A stretch of 64,000 nucleotides of DNA from NCBI RefSeq assembly GCF_001983935.1, contig NZ_CP017641.1, positions 2,294,001 to 2,358,000 on the forward strand, written 5' to 3'. This document shows positions 26,568 to 36,969 of this stretch, piece after piece. The notes below the pieces were generated by a model. The model made no database searches. It was not told the origin of the DNA and was given only the letters and a program-made list of their open reading frames with translations. Source of the stretch: Fuerstiella marisgermanici (GTDB lineage Bacteria; Planctomycetota; Planctomycetia; Planctomycetales; Planctomycetaceae). The stretch's first letter is position 1, and each line of letters starts with the position of its first letter. A program made the position numbers and the translations under genes.

Positions 26568-28637
26568 ATGCCTGAACCGAAACCATTTAAGTTCGACCTT
26601 CAAAGCGAATTCGCTCCGGCCGGGGATCAGCCTCAGGCGATTGAATCGCTGGTGCGAGGGATTAACGAAGGCAAGAAGGCTCAGGTGCTATTGGGAGTTA
26701 CGGGGTCTGGTAAGACCTTCACGATGGCCAATGTTATTCAGCAGGTTCAGAAACCGACGCTGGTGCTGTCTCACAACAAGACGCTGGCGGCTCAGTTGTA
26801 TTCGGAGTTTCGCGAATTCTTCCCCAATAACGCGGTCACGTACTTCGTCAGTTATTACGACTATTACCAGCCGGAAGCGTATATCCCTCAACGCGACATC
26901 TATATCGAAAAAGACGCGTCCATCAACGACGAAATCGACCGGCTGCGACTGCTGGCGACTAGTGCGCTGGTGAGTCGTAACGATGTGATTGTTGTTTCGA
27001 CCGTCAGTTGCATTTACGGCCTGGGGTCGCCGAAAGACTATCTGGAAATGATGATTCCTGTCCATGTTGGGCAGCAAATCGATCGGGACGCTCTGTTACT
27101 GAAGCTGATCGACATTCAATACGACCGCAACGACTTCGATCCGGGGCGAGGTAAGTTTCGAGTCCGTGGCGATGTGATTGAATGCTGGCCGGCGTACGAA
27201 GAATTCGCGTACCGCATCGAGCTGTGGGGCGACGAAGTTGAAAAGCTGTGCATTATCGATCCTGTGAGTGGCAAAGAATCTGAATCACTACAGGACATCT
27301 ACATTTACCCAGCCAAGCACTTCGTCCTGCCGCAAAGCCGTATCGACGCGGCTCAGGAAGAGATCCGTGAAGAACTGGAAACGCAGTTGGAAGCCTTTCG
27401 CAAAGAAGGCAAGTTACTGGAAGCTCAACGACTGGCTGCTCGCACGCGATACGATTTGGAACTGATGAAGGAAACCGGCTTCTGTCCCGGCATCGAAAAC
27501 TACAGTCGCGCCCTCGCGGGACGCAAGCCGGGCGAACCGCCGTACACTCTGTACGACTTCTTCCCGGAAGACTTCCTGATGATCGTCGACGAATCTCATG
27601 TCACGATTCCTCAAATTCGAGCCATGTATGCGGGCGATAGTGCTCGCAAAACAACGCTTGTGGAACACGGCTTTCGTATCCCCATGGCCAAAGACAATCG
27701 GCCACTGATGTTTGAAGAATGGAACGGCAAGCAAAAGAACTTGTTGCTTGTTTCTGCCACGCCCGCTGATTGGGAATTGGAACAAACCGGCGGCGAAGTT
27801 GTCGAACAGGTCATTCGCCCAACCGGGTTGATCGACCCGGTAATTCACATCGTCCCCGCGCGAGGACAGGTGCCTCACTTGATGGACGCAATTCGCAAAC
27901 GCACGGAATCCGGCGAACGGACGCTGGTCACAACGCTTACTAAGCGGCTGGCGGAAGATCTCACCAGCTACATGAAGGAAGAAGGCATCCGCTGCCAGTG
28001 GCTGCATTCCGAACTGGACGCGATTGAACGAGTTGAGATTCTGCGCGAACTTCGCGAAGGACAGTATGACGCTTTGGTCGGAGTGAATCTGTTGCGAGAA
28101 GGGCTGGACCTGCCGGAAGTGAGTCTTGTGGCGATTCTGGATGCGGACAAAGAAGGCTTTCTGCGCAGCGAAACCAGCCTGATTCAGACGATTGGACGTT
28201 CAGCTCGAAACGTGAACGCCGAAGTGATTCTGTACGCCGATACGGTCACGCAAAGCATGCAAAAAGCCATCGACGAAACCAACCGCCGCCGCAAGATTCA
28301 GATCGCGTATAACAAAGAGCACGGCATTACTCCGGCCACCATTCAGAAGGCGATCCGGCGCGGCATCGAAGAAGAAATCGCGGCTCGCAAAGTGGAACGC
28401 GAATCAGTGGGAATCACCAGCGAAGACCAATTTGTCACGGAAGAATTCATTCGCGAACTGGAAGTTGAGATGCTGCAGGCGGCTGAGCAGCTGGACTTCG
28501 AACGAGCGGCTCAATTGCGAGACCGGGTTCACCAGCTGAAGAAAAAAATCGGCGAGCCCGTGCCGGAGGACAAAGGCAGCAAGTCGCCCGGTTTCGCGAA
28601 GAAAGGTCGGCGTCGGCAGTCAGCTCGCAAACGCTGA
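26568..28637 (+). CDS. uvrB: Excinuclease ABC subunit B
   Basis: 689 residues, full family length, from the ATG at 26568 (MPEPKPFKFDLQSEFAPAGD), which matches the usual start; an ATG 30 bases upstream only adds a non-conserved lead. The Walker A motif GVTGSGKT is at 43-50. The DNA-inserting beta-hairpin region holds YYDYYQPEAYIP. Helicase motifs include LMIVDESHVTIPQ, LLLVSATPADWE and the motif VI segment QTIGRSARN. The C-terminal UVR domain (LEVEMLQAAEQLDFERAAQL) contacts UvrC. UvrB receives damaged DNA from UvrA and recruits UvrC in nucleotide excision repair. It stands alone, as is common for uvrB. Confidence 0.98.
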   Translation: MPEPKPFKFDLQSEFAPAGDQPQAIESLVRGINEGKKAQVLLGVTGSGKTFTMANVIQQVQKPTLVLSHNKTLAAQLYSEFREFFPNNAVTYFVSYYDYYQPEAYIPQRDIYIEKDASINDEIDRLRLLATSALVSRNDVIVVSTVSCIYGLGSPKDYLEMMIPVHVGQQIDRDALLLKLIDIQYDRNDFDPGRGKFRVRGDVIECWPAYEEFAYRIELWGDEVEKLCIIDPVSGKESESLQDIYIYPAKHFVLPQSRIDAAQEEIREELETQLEAFRKEGKLLEAQRLAARTRYDLELMKETGFCPGIENYSRALAGRKPGEPPYTLYDFFPEDFLMIVDESHVTIPQIRAMYAGDSARKTTLVEHGFRIPMAKDNRPLMFEEWNGKQKNLLLVSATPADWELEQTGGEVVEQVIRPTGLIDPVIHIVPARGQVPHLMDAIRKRTESGERTLVTTLTKRLAEDLTSYMKEEGIRCQWLHSELDAIERVEILRELREGQYDALVGVNLLREGLDLPEVSLVAILDADKEGFLRSETSLIQTIGRSARNVNAEVILYADTVTQSMQKAIDETNRRRKIQIAYNKEHGITPATIQKAIRRGIEEEIAARKVERESVGITSEDQFVTEEFIRELEVEMLQAAEQLDFERAAQLRDRVHQLKKKIGEPVPEDKGSKSPGFAKKGRRRQSARKR

Positions 28638-28662
28638 ACCAACGACAAAACGGCGTTCCCGT

Positions 28663-29307
28663 TCAAAACAACTCTGGCGTTAGTTCTTCCAACGAAGCCA
28701 GTTGATGGTCGGCGATGACAAACTGCTTGTCGTCGGCTGCTGAGCGTTCAGGAACCACAATGGTTTTCATCAGAGCGGCCTTCGCAGCCAGCAGGCCGAC
28801 GAATGAATCCTCAATCGCCACGCAGTGATAAGGCTGAACATTCAACGCGTCGCAGGCGTTCAGATACACTTCAGGATGCGGTTTTCCATAACGCAGATGT
28901 TCGGCTGATGTCTTCACAAGGAAAACATCTTTCATCTGCAGCATTTCTAAAGTCGCATCTATCAAACTCATCGGCGAAGACGACGCCAGACCCAGCTTCA
29001 CCCCCTGCTGTTGGCACACGCGAATGGCGTGTGCCAAACCAGGCATCACCGGCTTATGCTCGCAAACCAGTTCTGTGACGCGTTGAAGAATACGATCGCA
29101 CACCTCTGAGCAACTGGCGGAATTCCAGGGCGTTTCCGCATAGCACTTGTCGACGATTTGGTCGATTCGCATGCCGGTCGTATCAATCGTGTCCTGCAGT
29201 GTGATTGGCACGCCCAACGGCTGAAGAATTTCGAGCTGCGCGGCTTGCCAGTACGGCTGCGAGTCGATCATCAAGCCATCCATATCAAAAACAACAGCCT
29301 CAGACAT
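28663..29307 (-). CDS. HAD-family sugar-phosphate phosphatase, HxpB/YniC-like
   Basis: 214 residues from the ATG at 29307 (MSEAVVFDMDGLMIDSQPYW). HAD motif I carries Asp8 and Asp10. Motif II is LGLASSSP, motif III's Lys lies in YGKPHPEVY and motif IV's acidic pair in CVAIEDS. The helical cap lies between motifs I and II. Similarity along the whole length to E. coli YniC (TGMRID, WYA/CYAETPWN, HPEVYL) supports a hexose-phosphate or 2-deoxyglucose-6-phosphate phosphatase. The start overlaps the end of the PAP2 gene by 8 bases (ATGTCTGA), so translation is likely coupled. It is the last gene of the DUF488-PAP2-HAD set. Confidence 0.85.
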   Translation of the reverse strand: MSEAVVFDMDGLMIDSQPYWQAAQLEILQPLGVPITLQDTIDTTGMRIDQIVDKCYAETPWNSASCSEVCDRILQRVTELVCEHKPVMPGLAHAIRVCQQQGVKLGLASSSPMSLIDATLEMLQMKDVFLVKTSAEHLRYGKPHPEVYLNACDALNVQPYHCVAIEDSFVGLLAAKAALMKTIVVPERSAADDKQFVIADHQLASLEELTPELF

Positions 29308-30034
29308 TCTCTGCTTTCGGATTCGGTGAGGGCTCAACAGGAAGATGGTAACGGCGTTCCAGAAACCGGAACATTAGCCACGACGCGGCCGCCCACGAAA
29401 AGCCCAACGCCCAGCCGGCGAGTACGTCCGTCGGCCAATGAACACCCAGATACACTCGGCTAACGCCAATGATGAATGAAAGTAAAATGGGAACCGTCAG
29501 CAAAAAGACTTTCGCTCGGCGTCGGCGTTCCGTGCGAGCCATCACCGCTCCCAAAGTCAGGTAAACGAGCGACGACATCGCGGAGTGACCGCTGGGAAAA
29601 CTTTTCGTGTAGATGCGAGTTTCGTGCGGAACGAGATCGGGGCGAGCCCGGTCGAATGCTGACTTCATCGCAACACTTGTCAGTGAACCGCTGACCACGG
29701 CCACCACAACAAACAACGCCATCCACGGCTGCTTTACAAAGTAGAGATAGCCGGCCATCGTCGCTGTGAAAAGCATGAGTGCCGCCACGCTGCCGAGAGC
29801 CGTGACATCACGAGCCATTTCCTCAAACCAGCTCGGCCCGATCGGGTCTGCCGGATCTCCCACGGTACGCATGCTCATGAGTATGTTTTGGTCAAACGCA
29901 AGCCCCTCCCCCTCCAGTACTTCGTCGGCAATCGATGCGAATCCCCAAACGCCTAACGCGATCACCAAAACCAGCCCGGCGGTGGCTCGGTCGTGCGACA
30001 CAATCCATCGATAAATTTTCCAAAACCACTGCAT
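29300..30034 (-). CDS. PAP2-superfamily membrane phosphatase
   Basis: 244 residues with about five or six membrane helices. The three phosphatase motifs are present and intact: KSAFDRARP, PSGHS and SRVYLGVHWPTD. Enzymes of this family remove phosphate from membrane lipids such as phosphatidic acid, diacylglycerol pyrophosphate or undecaprenyl pyrophosphate. Because of the family's broad range, the substrate cannot be fixed. The active site should face the periplasm. It is followed by the overlapping HAD gene and preceded, 33 bases upstream on the same strand, by DUF488, so an operon is likely. Confidence 0.93.
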   Translation of the reverse strand: MQWFWKIYRWIVSHDRATAGLVLVIALGVWGFASIADEVLEGEGLAFDQNILMSMRTVGDPADPIGPSWFEEMARDVTALGSVAALMLFTATMAGYLYFVKQPWMALFVVVAVVSGSLTSVAMKSAFDRARPDLVPHETRIYTKSFPSGHSAMSSLVYLTLGAVMARTERRRRAKVFLLTVPILLSFIIGVSRVYLGVHWPTDVLAGWALGFSWAAASWLMFRFLERRYHLPVEPSPNPKAENV

Positions 30035-30067
30035 TATGATTTGATCACTGGATTAGTATTCGTTGAA

Positions 30068-30634
30068 TCAGTCAAACAAAGTCGGGGCCGCCGGATAGAC
30101 GATTCGGCAGGGATTCTGGTCTTCGACAACGGCTTCGCTGGTTAGTGAATGCGGCTTGACCTGTCCGTTCGGAAAGATGTGGTTCACCCTGCCGCCCGTT
30201 GCCACGGCATAGTCGCTTACAAGCCGACGGTGACAACGCCAGAAGACACTTTCCGCGCACATAATCGCGGTTCTCTGCGCCAACGCAAGTGCTTCGAGTT
30301 CCATGAAAGCCACGTGGAACCGGGAGCTTAACATGTAGTCCGCATAATTCCGAAAGCTCGAGTTCCGCCAACCACCGTTGGGAGACTCGTCGGCGTCCAT
30401 CGACTTTGACCGACGCCCGCCCAGATCCTCAAACCACTGGTATTCGATTTCGTGCGATTTCAAAGTGATGGCCAGTTTTTCGCAATTGAACTGCGGAAAT
30501 TTGCGCGACCCGGGAAACCGACGAATGTCAGCCAACGCTTGGATCTGATGCTGATTCAACAACGCGAGGAAGGTTTTGATGTCGTGATTGGCGTGCCCGA
30601 TCGTCCAAAGCGTCATTTGATTTTTCACAATCAT
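30068..30634 (-). CDS. DUF488 family protein
   Basis: 188 residues at most. It begins with the family core LWTIGHANHDIKTFLALL and ALADIRRFPGSRKFPQFN. Later comes CAESVFWRCHRRLVSDYAV, the conserved cysteine/histidine region of DUF488. The biochemical role of DUF488 is not established. The start is uncertain: the ATG at 30634 directly abuts GGGAGA, a GTG at 30628 has better spacing from it, and the ATG at 30616 begins the conserved part. It is probably cytoplasmic and the first gene of the DUF488-PAP2-HAD unit. Confidence 0.88.
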   Translation of the reverse strand: MIVKNQMTLWTIGHANHDIKTFLALLNQHQIQALADIRRFPGSRKFPQFNCEKLAITLKSHEIEYQWFEDLGGRRSKSMDADESPNGGWRNSSFRNYADYMLSSRFHVAFMELEALALAQRTAIMCAESVFWRCHRRLVSDYAVATGGRVNHIFPNGQVKPHSLTSEAVVEDQNPCRIVYPAAPTLFD

Positions 30635-30926
30635 TCTCCCGTCTGCTGCCGATCCGCTGAGCGGAATAGCTCGCGCAATTGGGCCAACAAATGCATACGC
30701 GATGCAGATTTTGTGGCTTTCTGTGAGCGGCAGGCCCTCTCAAAGCGAACGCCATTTGCCTTACGTTCGGCATTCACAGAAACGCGAGGTCTGGACGGGC
30801 GGATCGCAATGATTGATCTTTTGCTGTAACGCGGAGAAAAAGTCGTACAATGCCGTGAGGAGCCCGTTACTGAAATCACTGAGCAATGTTCATTCCAGGT
30901 TGGCCCGCGTCTGAAGGCAAACGTGC

Positions 30927-32396
30927 ATGAAGAAGAAATCCGATCGTCACGGATTAGCGCCGTCGTTTTCGCTGACTGCCGGAGCACTCACGCAACTGCT
31001 GGCTGCGTTCGCGTGCTTTCTTGGAGCGTACGTGCTGCCGTTGACGTTTCCCGAAATTCGAGGAGTCTCCGGCAAGCTGCTGATCATACTGGGCTCAATC
31101 ATGCTGGTTCTGGGAATCGGCAACATAATTTTTGGACGGCAGCTGAATCGCGTGCTGGTTCGCGCCGGAAAGCGATCTCGCGTTGTGATCCCGCGCGAAG
31201 GGATCGGCTATCTAGCGATTATGCTGACGCTGGCGGTGGGTGCGTTGATGGGGCATCGAAACATGCCGCTGCTCGTTTTTGGCATGATGGCGGGTCCGTT
31301 CATTCTGAACGGCTGGATCGTGTACGGCATGCTGAAAGGCATCACGGTGGAGCGCCGCGTGCCACGTCGAGCGACCGTCGACCAATACGTGAGCGTTGAA
31401 ATCACGGTACGCAATCGCAAGCGACTGCTGGCGTCTCATATGCTGGAGGTACGCGATCGGATCAGCGGCCGCAATCTCAGGAAAAGCCTTCACGATGTCG
31501 AAGGTCTGGTGGCGTTTGTTCGAGTGCCACCGAAGGCCGCTCGAACCGGCCGCTACGAATTGCGTTTTTCAGACCGTGGCCGCTACACGATTGGGCCGGC
31601 TCGAGTGTCGTCGCGTTTTCCGCTGGGAATCGGCGAACGCGGTCAGATGATCGCGGAAACGTCGGAAGTCATCGTGCATCCCAAGATCGGTCAGCTGCTG
31701 CCTTCGTGGCGACGGCAGCAAAAGGAACTGGCGGAATCTTCGGTCCGAGTTCATTCACGGCCGGGTTTGTTCGACGACGAATTCCACCGCATTCGCGAAT
31801 ACCGCAGCGACGATAACCCTCGTTCGATTCACTGGCGATCGACCGCTCGGCGAGGCCAGCTGATGGTGCGCGAACATCAACAGAACCGTCAAAGCGATTC
31901 GCTGGTGCTGTTGGACCTGCCTGAAATCAAAGGCTGGCCGCGTCAAGCATCGGAAATGGCCATCAGCCTTGCCGCGACGATCTGTGTCGAACAAACCAGG
32001 GCCTCGTCTGGCAGTAGTTATCTACTTGGCATCGCCAGCGCAACTCCAATGATTTTAACCAGTCGCGTACCGGGCGGATTTCGCGAAGAAGCACTGGACG
32101 CGCTGGCAGTGTGCAAACGTTCGGCAAAAGCCGACCTGCAGAAATTGATAGCCGAAATGCTGACTGAGCACACTTTATCCGACGAACGAATCGTCCTCAT
32201 CACACCTCGCCCCGCCATCGCAGAGGAAGCATTGGCATCGGTTTCCAGGGAGATGCTTTCAGACCGGATCGACCTTGTGCAGCAAACCACGATCGTTGAG
32301 GCCAGCGTGCCTCGCTTGAAACGAACGTTCGCGCTACCGGAAATTGAAACAGTGACTGTCCAGAACGACGTCACCACCGGAGGTGCCGCGGTATGA
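30927..32396 (+). CDS. DUF58 domain protein
   Basis: 489 residues. Two hydrophobic hairpins near the N-terminus (about 18-65 and 90-135) anchor it in the membrane. An Ig-like region follows (VERRVPRRATVDQYVSVEIT). The DUF58 signature FHRIREYRSDDNPRSIHWRS comes next, and a von Willebrand-like part completes it. In known loci DUF58 proteins work with a MoxR AAA ATPase and a transglutaminase-like protein in envelope or stress functions. Here the transglutaminase gene overlaps the stop by 4 bases (ATGA), but no MoxR gene is next to it. The gene at the other side is divergent. Confidence 0.9.
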   Translation: MKKKSDRHGLAPSFSLTAGALTQLLAAFACFLGAYVLPLTFPEIRGVSGKLLIILGSIMLVLGIGNIIFGRQLNRVLVRAGKRSRVVIPREGIGYLAIMLTLAVGALMGHRNMPLLVFGMMAGPFILNGWIVYGMLKGITVERRVPRRATVDQYVSVEITVRNRKRLLASHMLEVRDRISGRNLRKSLHDVEGLVAFVRVPPKAARTGRYELRFSDRGRYTIGPARVSSRFPLGIGERGQMIAETSEVIVHPKIGQLLPSWRRQQKELAESSVRVHSRPGLFDDEFHRIREYRSDDNPRSIHWRSTARRGQLMVREHQQNRQSDSLVLLDLPEIKGWPRQASEMAISLAATICVEQTRASSGSSYLLGIASATPMILTSRVPGGFREEALDALAVCKRSAKADLQKLIAEMLTEHTLSDERIVLITPRPAIAEEALASVSREMLSDRIDLVQQTTIVEASVPRLKRTFALPEIETVTVQNDVTTGGAAV

Positions 32397-34897
32397 GCAT
32401 GTCGACAGCAAGCAAGACTTCGGCGGGTGTGGAAATAATCTTTTTACGCAGTGTTGCGGTCATGGTCAGCCTGCCAGCGTTAGTGTTGGCGTACGCGGAA
32501 GAAGCGGCCTGGCCGGCGGCCTTTACTCCGCTGGTTGTATTGGCCGCCCATACCGTGGTCGACCGCAGGAAGTATCTGAAGCTATCCGTTACCGGCGCGA
32601 ATCTGCTAGGCGTTATCGCATTTTTGTCGATGGCTTACGAATTCTACGACAATAATCTGCTCGGCAAGCTGCTTGCCGGAGCTCACCTGCTGGTCTACAT
32701 GACGTGGGTCGTGCTGCTGATGCAGAAAGGTATCCGCCAATTTTGGTGGCTGGCCACGTTAAGCGTTCTGCAGGTTTCGGTGGCCTCTGTCTTGACGACC
32801 AACCCGACCTTCGGCGCGTTACTGGTGCTGACGCTGCTGGTCATGATCTGGACACTTTCTGTGTTTACGCTGTACCGAGTTCAGTTGCGGATGCGGCGGT
32901 CGGACGAAACAGCCACGGGCGGCGGTGGAACGATCGAAGACAGCCTGTCCACGGAGTCGGACGGCGAAACAGCAGCATCTGTGGCGACCGTGCGTTCGAC
33001 GGTGGACGTTAGAAATGGATTGCACATCGATTCTGACGAACCCTGGGTTGGATGGCGGTTTTGCGGCATCGTCAGCTTCGCCTTTGTGTCGTCACTGTTT
33101 GTCGGCCTGTTTGCGTTTGCCGTTTTTCCTCGAGTCTGGGTCAACGAAGCACTCGGAGGAATCTCAGAACTTCAAGGCGCGATCGGTCACCGAACCGGCT
33201 TTACAGAGAGCGTGGAGCTGGGCGAAATCGGCCAGATTATGCAGTCTGACCAGCGTGTGCAGACCGTCGAATTCACGACAGTCGTCGGTGGGAAGGAACT
33301 GACGCCGGACGAGTTTGCCACGCATATGAACATGGACGAAGTACTTTTTCGAGGCAACGCGATGGGCCATTACCGCAACGGCCGGTGGAGAAGTGGCGGT
33401 GGGCAAAGTGCATCTGTCGGCGACCTTGAAACTCGCCGCTGGTTTCGGAGTTCCCGTCGCCAATCGGATTTCCGCGTCCGGATCACACAGGATCCTCCCA
33501 TCGCTACCTTCGCCTTCGCCCCGCTGCCGGCAGACAACGTGGTGAGCCTGGTTGATCGCGGTCGCCGAGGAAGCAAGCACGGTCAGATCGAACAGCGAAT
33601 GTTGTCTTACGCTCTGGTACATAACAATCTGGATAACAAGTTTCGAGCGGAACCATTCACGTACGAAGTCTGGTGTTCGAAGCCACCAAATGGACAAAAG
33701 CATCATCTCTCCCGGCCCTCGTCCGGCGTTCGAGCCATGTTAAATTTGTCGCAGGAACTCTTGCGGCCCCTCACGGCGTTTGAATCCTTCGAATCCGTAA
33801 CTGCGAAAGAGCGTTGCATTACTCGCGACCTGGCCTCGTCGTTGCCGTCGCTCACGAAACTGGCGATTGAGGTGTGTTCGAACGAGGATGGTCAGTTGGT
33901 TAGCGAACGACGCAGGGTTGATTCGGTGCTGGCGTACCTGAATTCGGCCGAACGGTTTCAATATTCGCTGGCCGCAAATGTGATTGACGATAGCGTTGAT
34001 CCAGTTGAGGATTTCCTGCTGAACCGGAAGAGTGGCCACTGCGAATACTTCGCGTCAGCCGCCGCTCTGATGCTGCAGGCAGTCGGCGTTCCGGCTCGCA
34101 TTGTCAACGGCTACAAAGGCTGCGAAGAAAATTCCGTGACCGGCCGGTGGGAAGTCAAACAAAAACACGCTCACACCTGGCTGGAAGCCTATGTGCACAA
34201 TCGGTGGGAAACCGTCGACCCGACGCCCGCCGCTGCTCGTGAAGAAGGCGTCGCTCAACCCAGCACACTTAGCTGGTGGATGGATCTGAAGGCTGCCTTT
34301 GCTGACAACTGGTTCAGCATCGTGCAGAAAATGAGCCTTCAGCAACAGGAGGCAATGGCAAAACCGTTGGTCGATTCAGTGAAGAATGCAGTCGACACGA
34401 TTCGCCAACAGGGCCTGTGGGCCGCGTTGAAGATGTTCTACGAAGAAGTGATCCTGCAGCCTAAAAAATGGGTGAGCTGGCAGACCGGTGCAGTCACGTT
34501 CTTTCTGTTGTTGATTTTGGGACTCGCCATCCAACGACGCCCGGACCATATTCTGCGATCAGCTCTGGGACGACTGTTCCGCTGGTTGCGTCCCGGCCGA
34601 CGTGGACAGCAGTCCGTTGTGCGGTTCTACGAAACGTTCTGCAGCCAATGCGAACGGCACGGGCTGAAGTTTCCTAACAACCAGACGGCTCAGGAAAATG
34701 CGCTAATGGCCATCCGATACTTTTCCGGCCGCTTGTCGGACGAGGAAGACCGACGGCTGCCAACTCGAATTGCTCACGCCTTCAACAGAGTGCGTTTCGG
34801 ACAGGCAGAACTAGGCGACGACGCCGTCGCTGCCGTCCGCAGCGATGTGGGCCGCTTTACCGAATTGCTGAGCGGACGAGCCACCGAAGGAACGTAG
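32393..34897 (+). CDS. Membrane transglutaminase-like protein (TgpA type)
   Basis: 834 residues. The N-terminal third has about six membrane helices (DUF3488/TgpA N-domain). A periplasmic part contains the transglutaminase core with the triad Cys550 (SGHCEYFASA), His594 (KHAHTWLEAY) and Asp609 (VDPTPA). A last membrane helix is at about 700-720 (GAVTFFLLLILGLAIQ), and a C-terminal cytoplasmic DUF4129-like region follows. The triad is intact, so peptide cross-linking or protease activity is possible. The start overlaps the DUF58 stop. A second in-frame ATG lies 6 bases on; both fit. Confidence 0.9.
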   Translation: MSMSTASKTSAGVEIIFLRSVAVMVSLPALVLAYAEEAAWPAAFTPLVVLAAHTVVDRRKYLKLSVTGANLLGVIAFLSMAYEFYDNNLLGKLLAGAHLLVYMTWVVLLMQKGIRQFWWLATLSVLQVSVASVLTTNPTFGALLVLTLLVMIWTLSVFTLYRVQLRMRRSDETATGGGGTIEDSLSTESDGETAASVATVRSTVDVRNGLHIDSDEPWVGWRFCGIVSFAFVSSLFVGLFAFAVFPRVWVNEALGGISELQGAIGHRTGFTESVELGEIGQIMQSDQRVQTVEFTTVVGGKELTPDEFATHMNMDEVLFRGNAMGHYRNGRWRSGGGQSASVGDLETRRWFRSSRRQSDFRVRITQDPPIATFAFAPLPADNVVSLVDRGRRGSKHGQIEQRMLSYALVHNNLDNKFRAEPFTYEVWCSKPPNGQKHHLSRPSSGVRAMLNLSQELLRPLTAFESFESVTAKERCITRDLASSLPSLTKLAIEVCSNEDGQLVSERRRVDSVLAYLNSAERFQYSLAANVIDDSVDPVEDFLLNRKSGHCEYFASAAALMLQAVGVPARIVNGYKGCEENSVTGRWEVKQKHAHTWLEAYVHNRWETVDPTPAAAREEGVAQPSTLSWWMDLKAAFADNWFSIVQKMSLQQQEAMAKPLVDSVKNAVDTIRQQGLWAALKMFYEEVILQPKKWVSWQTGAVTFFLLLILGLAIQRRPDHILRSALGRLFRWLRPGRRGQQSVVRFYETFCSQCERHGLKFPNNQTAQENALMAIRYFSGRLSDEEDRRLPTRIAHAFNRVRFGQAELGDDAVAAVRSDVGRFTELLSGRATEGT

Positions 34898-35007
34898 ACC
34901 GCGATCTCTCCGGTGGCTCCGTCCAGTCGCCCAGCAAAGCTTGGTTGAAGTCGTGTGGCGTCACATAACGAGGCGGAACTCAGGTTGTTCTTTCCCCCAA
35001 AGGAACA

Positions 35008-36969
35008 TCAATTCCTGCCACGCGTTCCTTCATCAGTGTTATTTGCTACGTTTAAAAAGACGTCGGTGTCGACCTTCTGCACGCTTTCTTCTGTGATGGC
35101 GGGAACTGAATTATTGCGGTCACCAAACAATCGTTCTGCGAGTTGCGACATCCATTTTTGTCCGTAACGCTGGACAACGTTTAAAATGCCGGTGCCTGAG
35201 TTCGTTTCGGTTGTGTAGCGAGTGTTCGTGTCTCTCGCCAGGGCGCTTGTGGCCTGGTTCAGCACACTGTCCATACTGGAAGACCGAACTCGGCCAAGCG
35301 CCACTTTGCCGTCCTCGTCATCAAGCTCGAAGGTATCAGCGTCGATATTCACTTTTCCTCCAAAGTGGTTCGACTTGTTGTTCAATATGACTTTCTTTGG
35401 TTGGCCGTTCGCCTGGGCTGTGACCGACGATTCGCCCTCTACTCGTACCGAACCTCCAGGTGTTTGTATGATGGGGCCACCGTTGGACAGTACCCCCAAT
35501 TGACCGCTAGCGTCGATTGTTCCAAGCAGAACGCCACCACCAGCATCGACGATACTGATGTGCCCTCCGCTGGCGTTGACGACGCCGCGGAAGTCATTAT
35601 CTATTCCGTCCAACTGAATATCTGCTGGGGAACTACCATCTGTTGCGTTAAACGTGGCCGCCCCGTTGATCGTCATCGTGCCGCTGGCGTCCTGGATAAT
35701 GGGGCCGCCCGTCGACGTGGCGTCAAAGGTGCCAACAGTGGTTATGTCGTTTAGAATCAGGCCTCCGTGACCATCGGTAATGGCCACATTGTTGCCATTG
35801 GCATTCACCGGGCCGACGAAATCGTTGTCGGAGTTCGTGAGTGTAATGTCACCAGTAGCGTTGAAGTTGGACGTTCCCGTCACTTTGATTCTCTTACCCG
35901 GCAGTTGTTCCACGTTGCCGTCGCCTGCGGTGACGGCAAGCGTTCCCGCCGCGTCTATGTCGCCCAATCGTACGCCGCCTTTGGGGCTATTTAAGTTTAC
36001 ATTATGGCCAGATAGATTCTCAACCTGCAGATCACCGATTGATTGGTTAATCTCGACATCTCCCGTGACATCGATGGTGCCAGTGGGCGACTGTGTGAAG
36101 CTGTTGGTCACATCCAGCCGTCCGGTAATTCCCAGCGAGCCGCCGTTTTGTGCGAATTCGGTGGCACTCATATTGCCGCCGACGTTGAAGGCGCCGCCGT
36201 TCTGAGTGTACTCATCCAACGCGGCATCCTGCGCGACGTTTAGCGTACCACTGTCGATCTGAAAATTGCCGCCCGTCAGTGAATCAATATCGACGGGGCC
36301 AGCAACACTACTGTTGAATGTCGGTGTCACGCCGTTCGGAATGATCACATGCGCGACGTTCGCCAGGTCCGGAATCGCTCCGCCCGCCCAGTTGGCCGGG
36401 TCACTCCAATCACCGGCCGCCCCGCCGATCCACATGACGCTGTCTAATCGCGAGATATTGGCGACGGCTGTTGCCTGATTGGTGAAGCTGTAGTTGCCGG
36501 AATTCGTTCCGCCGTACGTGGTTCCAGCCAAAGCAACAGTCTTGTCGGTGCCGACGTTCTTGTTGCCGAACGTTGCTGTCGTGCCGCTGGCGGTCAATTC
36601 GTCACCGCTAACGATGCCGTCGAAGGCAACGCCGCTGAAATCTACCGTGGCCGTGGTGTTTCCGTCGTAAACTTTGTCGCCTACGGCGATGCCGCTGACC
36701 GTGACTTCCTTCGCGACGATGTTCGCCGTCGTGGTCGTTTGGTCGACGAAGGAATAATTGTCCACGTCGGATCCTCCGTAGACTGTACCATTCAAAGTAA
36801 CCGTCTTGCCCGTGCCTATGTTCTTGTTATCGAACACTCCCGAGGTACTGGCAGCGGTCAGTTCATCACCGGAAACCTTGCCGGAAAAGATCACTCCGCT
36901 GTGGTCGACCGTTGCGACGGCGGAGCCATCATAACTTCGGTTTGCAACTTCCAGACCACTGATGCTGAC
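35008..36969 (-). pseudogene. C-terminal part of TpsA exoprotein, separated by an in-frame stop
   Basis: This stretch is in the same frame as the large gene 36970-43455. After the TAA at 36970-36972 it continues for 653 codons without another stop. It starts inside a YDG repeat (VSISGLEVANRSYDGSAVAT), contains another repeat (GIAVGDKVYDGNTTATVDFS), then a WIGGAAGDWSDPANW segment typical of surface autotransporter-like repeats. Several parallel-beta repeats with NDF/GNNVAI-type strands follow, with an ordered end (GQKWMSQLAERLFGDRN). On its own it has no signal peptide; the GTG at 36894 is not a convincing start. It should be dead unless the stop is read through or is a sequencing error. Confidence 0.85.

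Noticed and set aside
30631-30987. A 118-codon minus-strand frame upstream of DUF488
   Set aside because: The last third looks faintly coding (SRMHLLAQLRELFRSADR), but the start lies inside the divergent DUF58 gene and no domain or ribosome site supports it.
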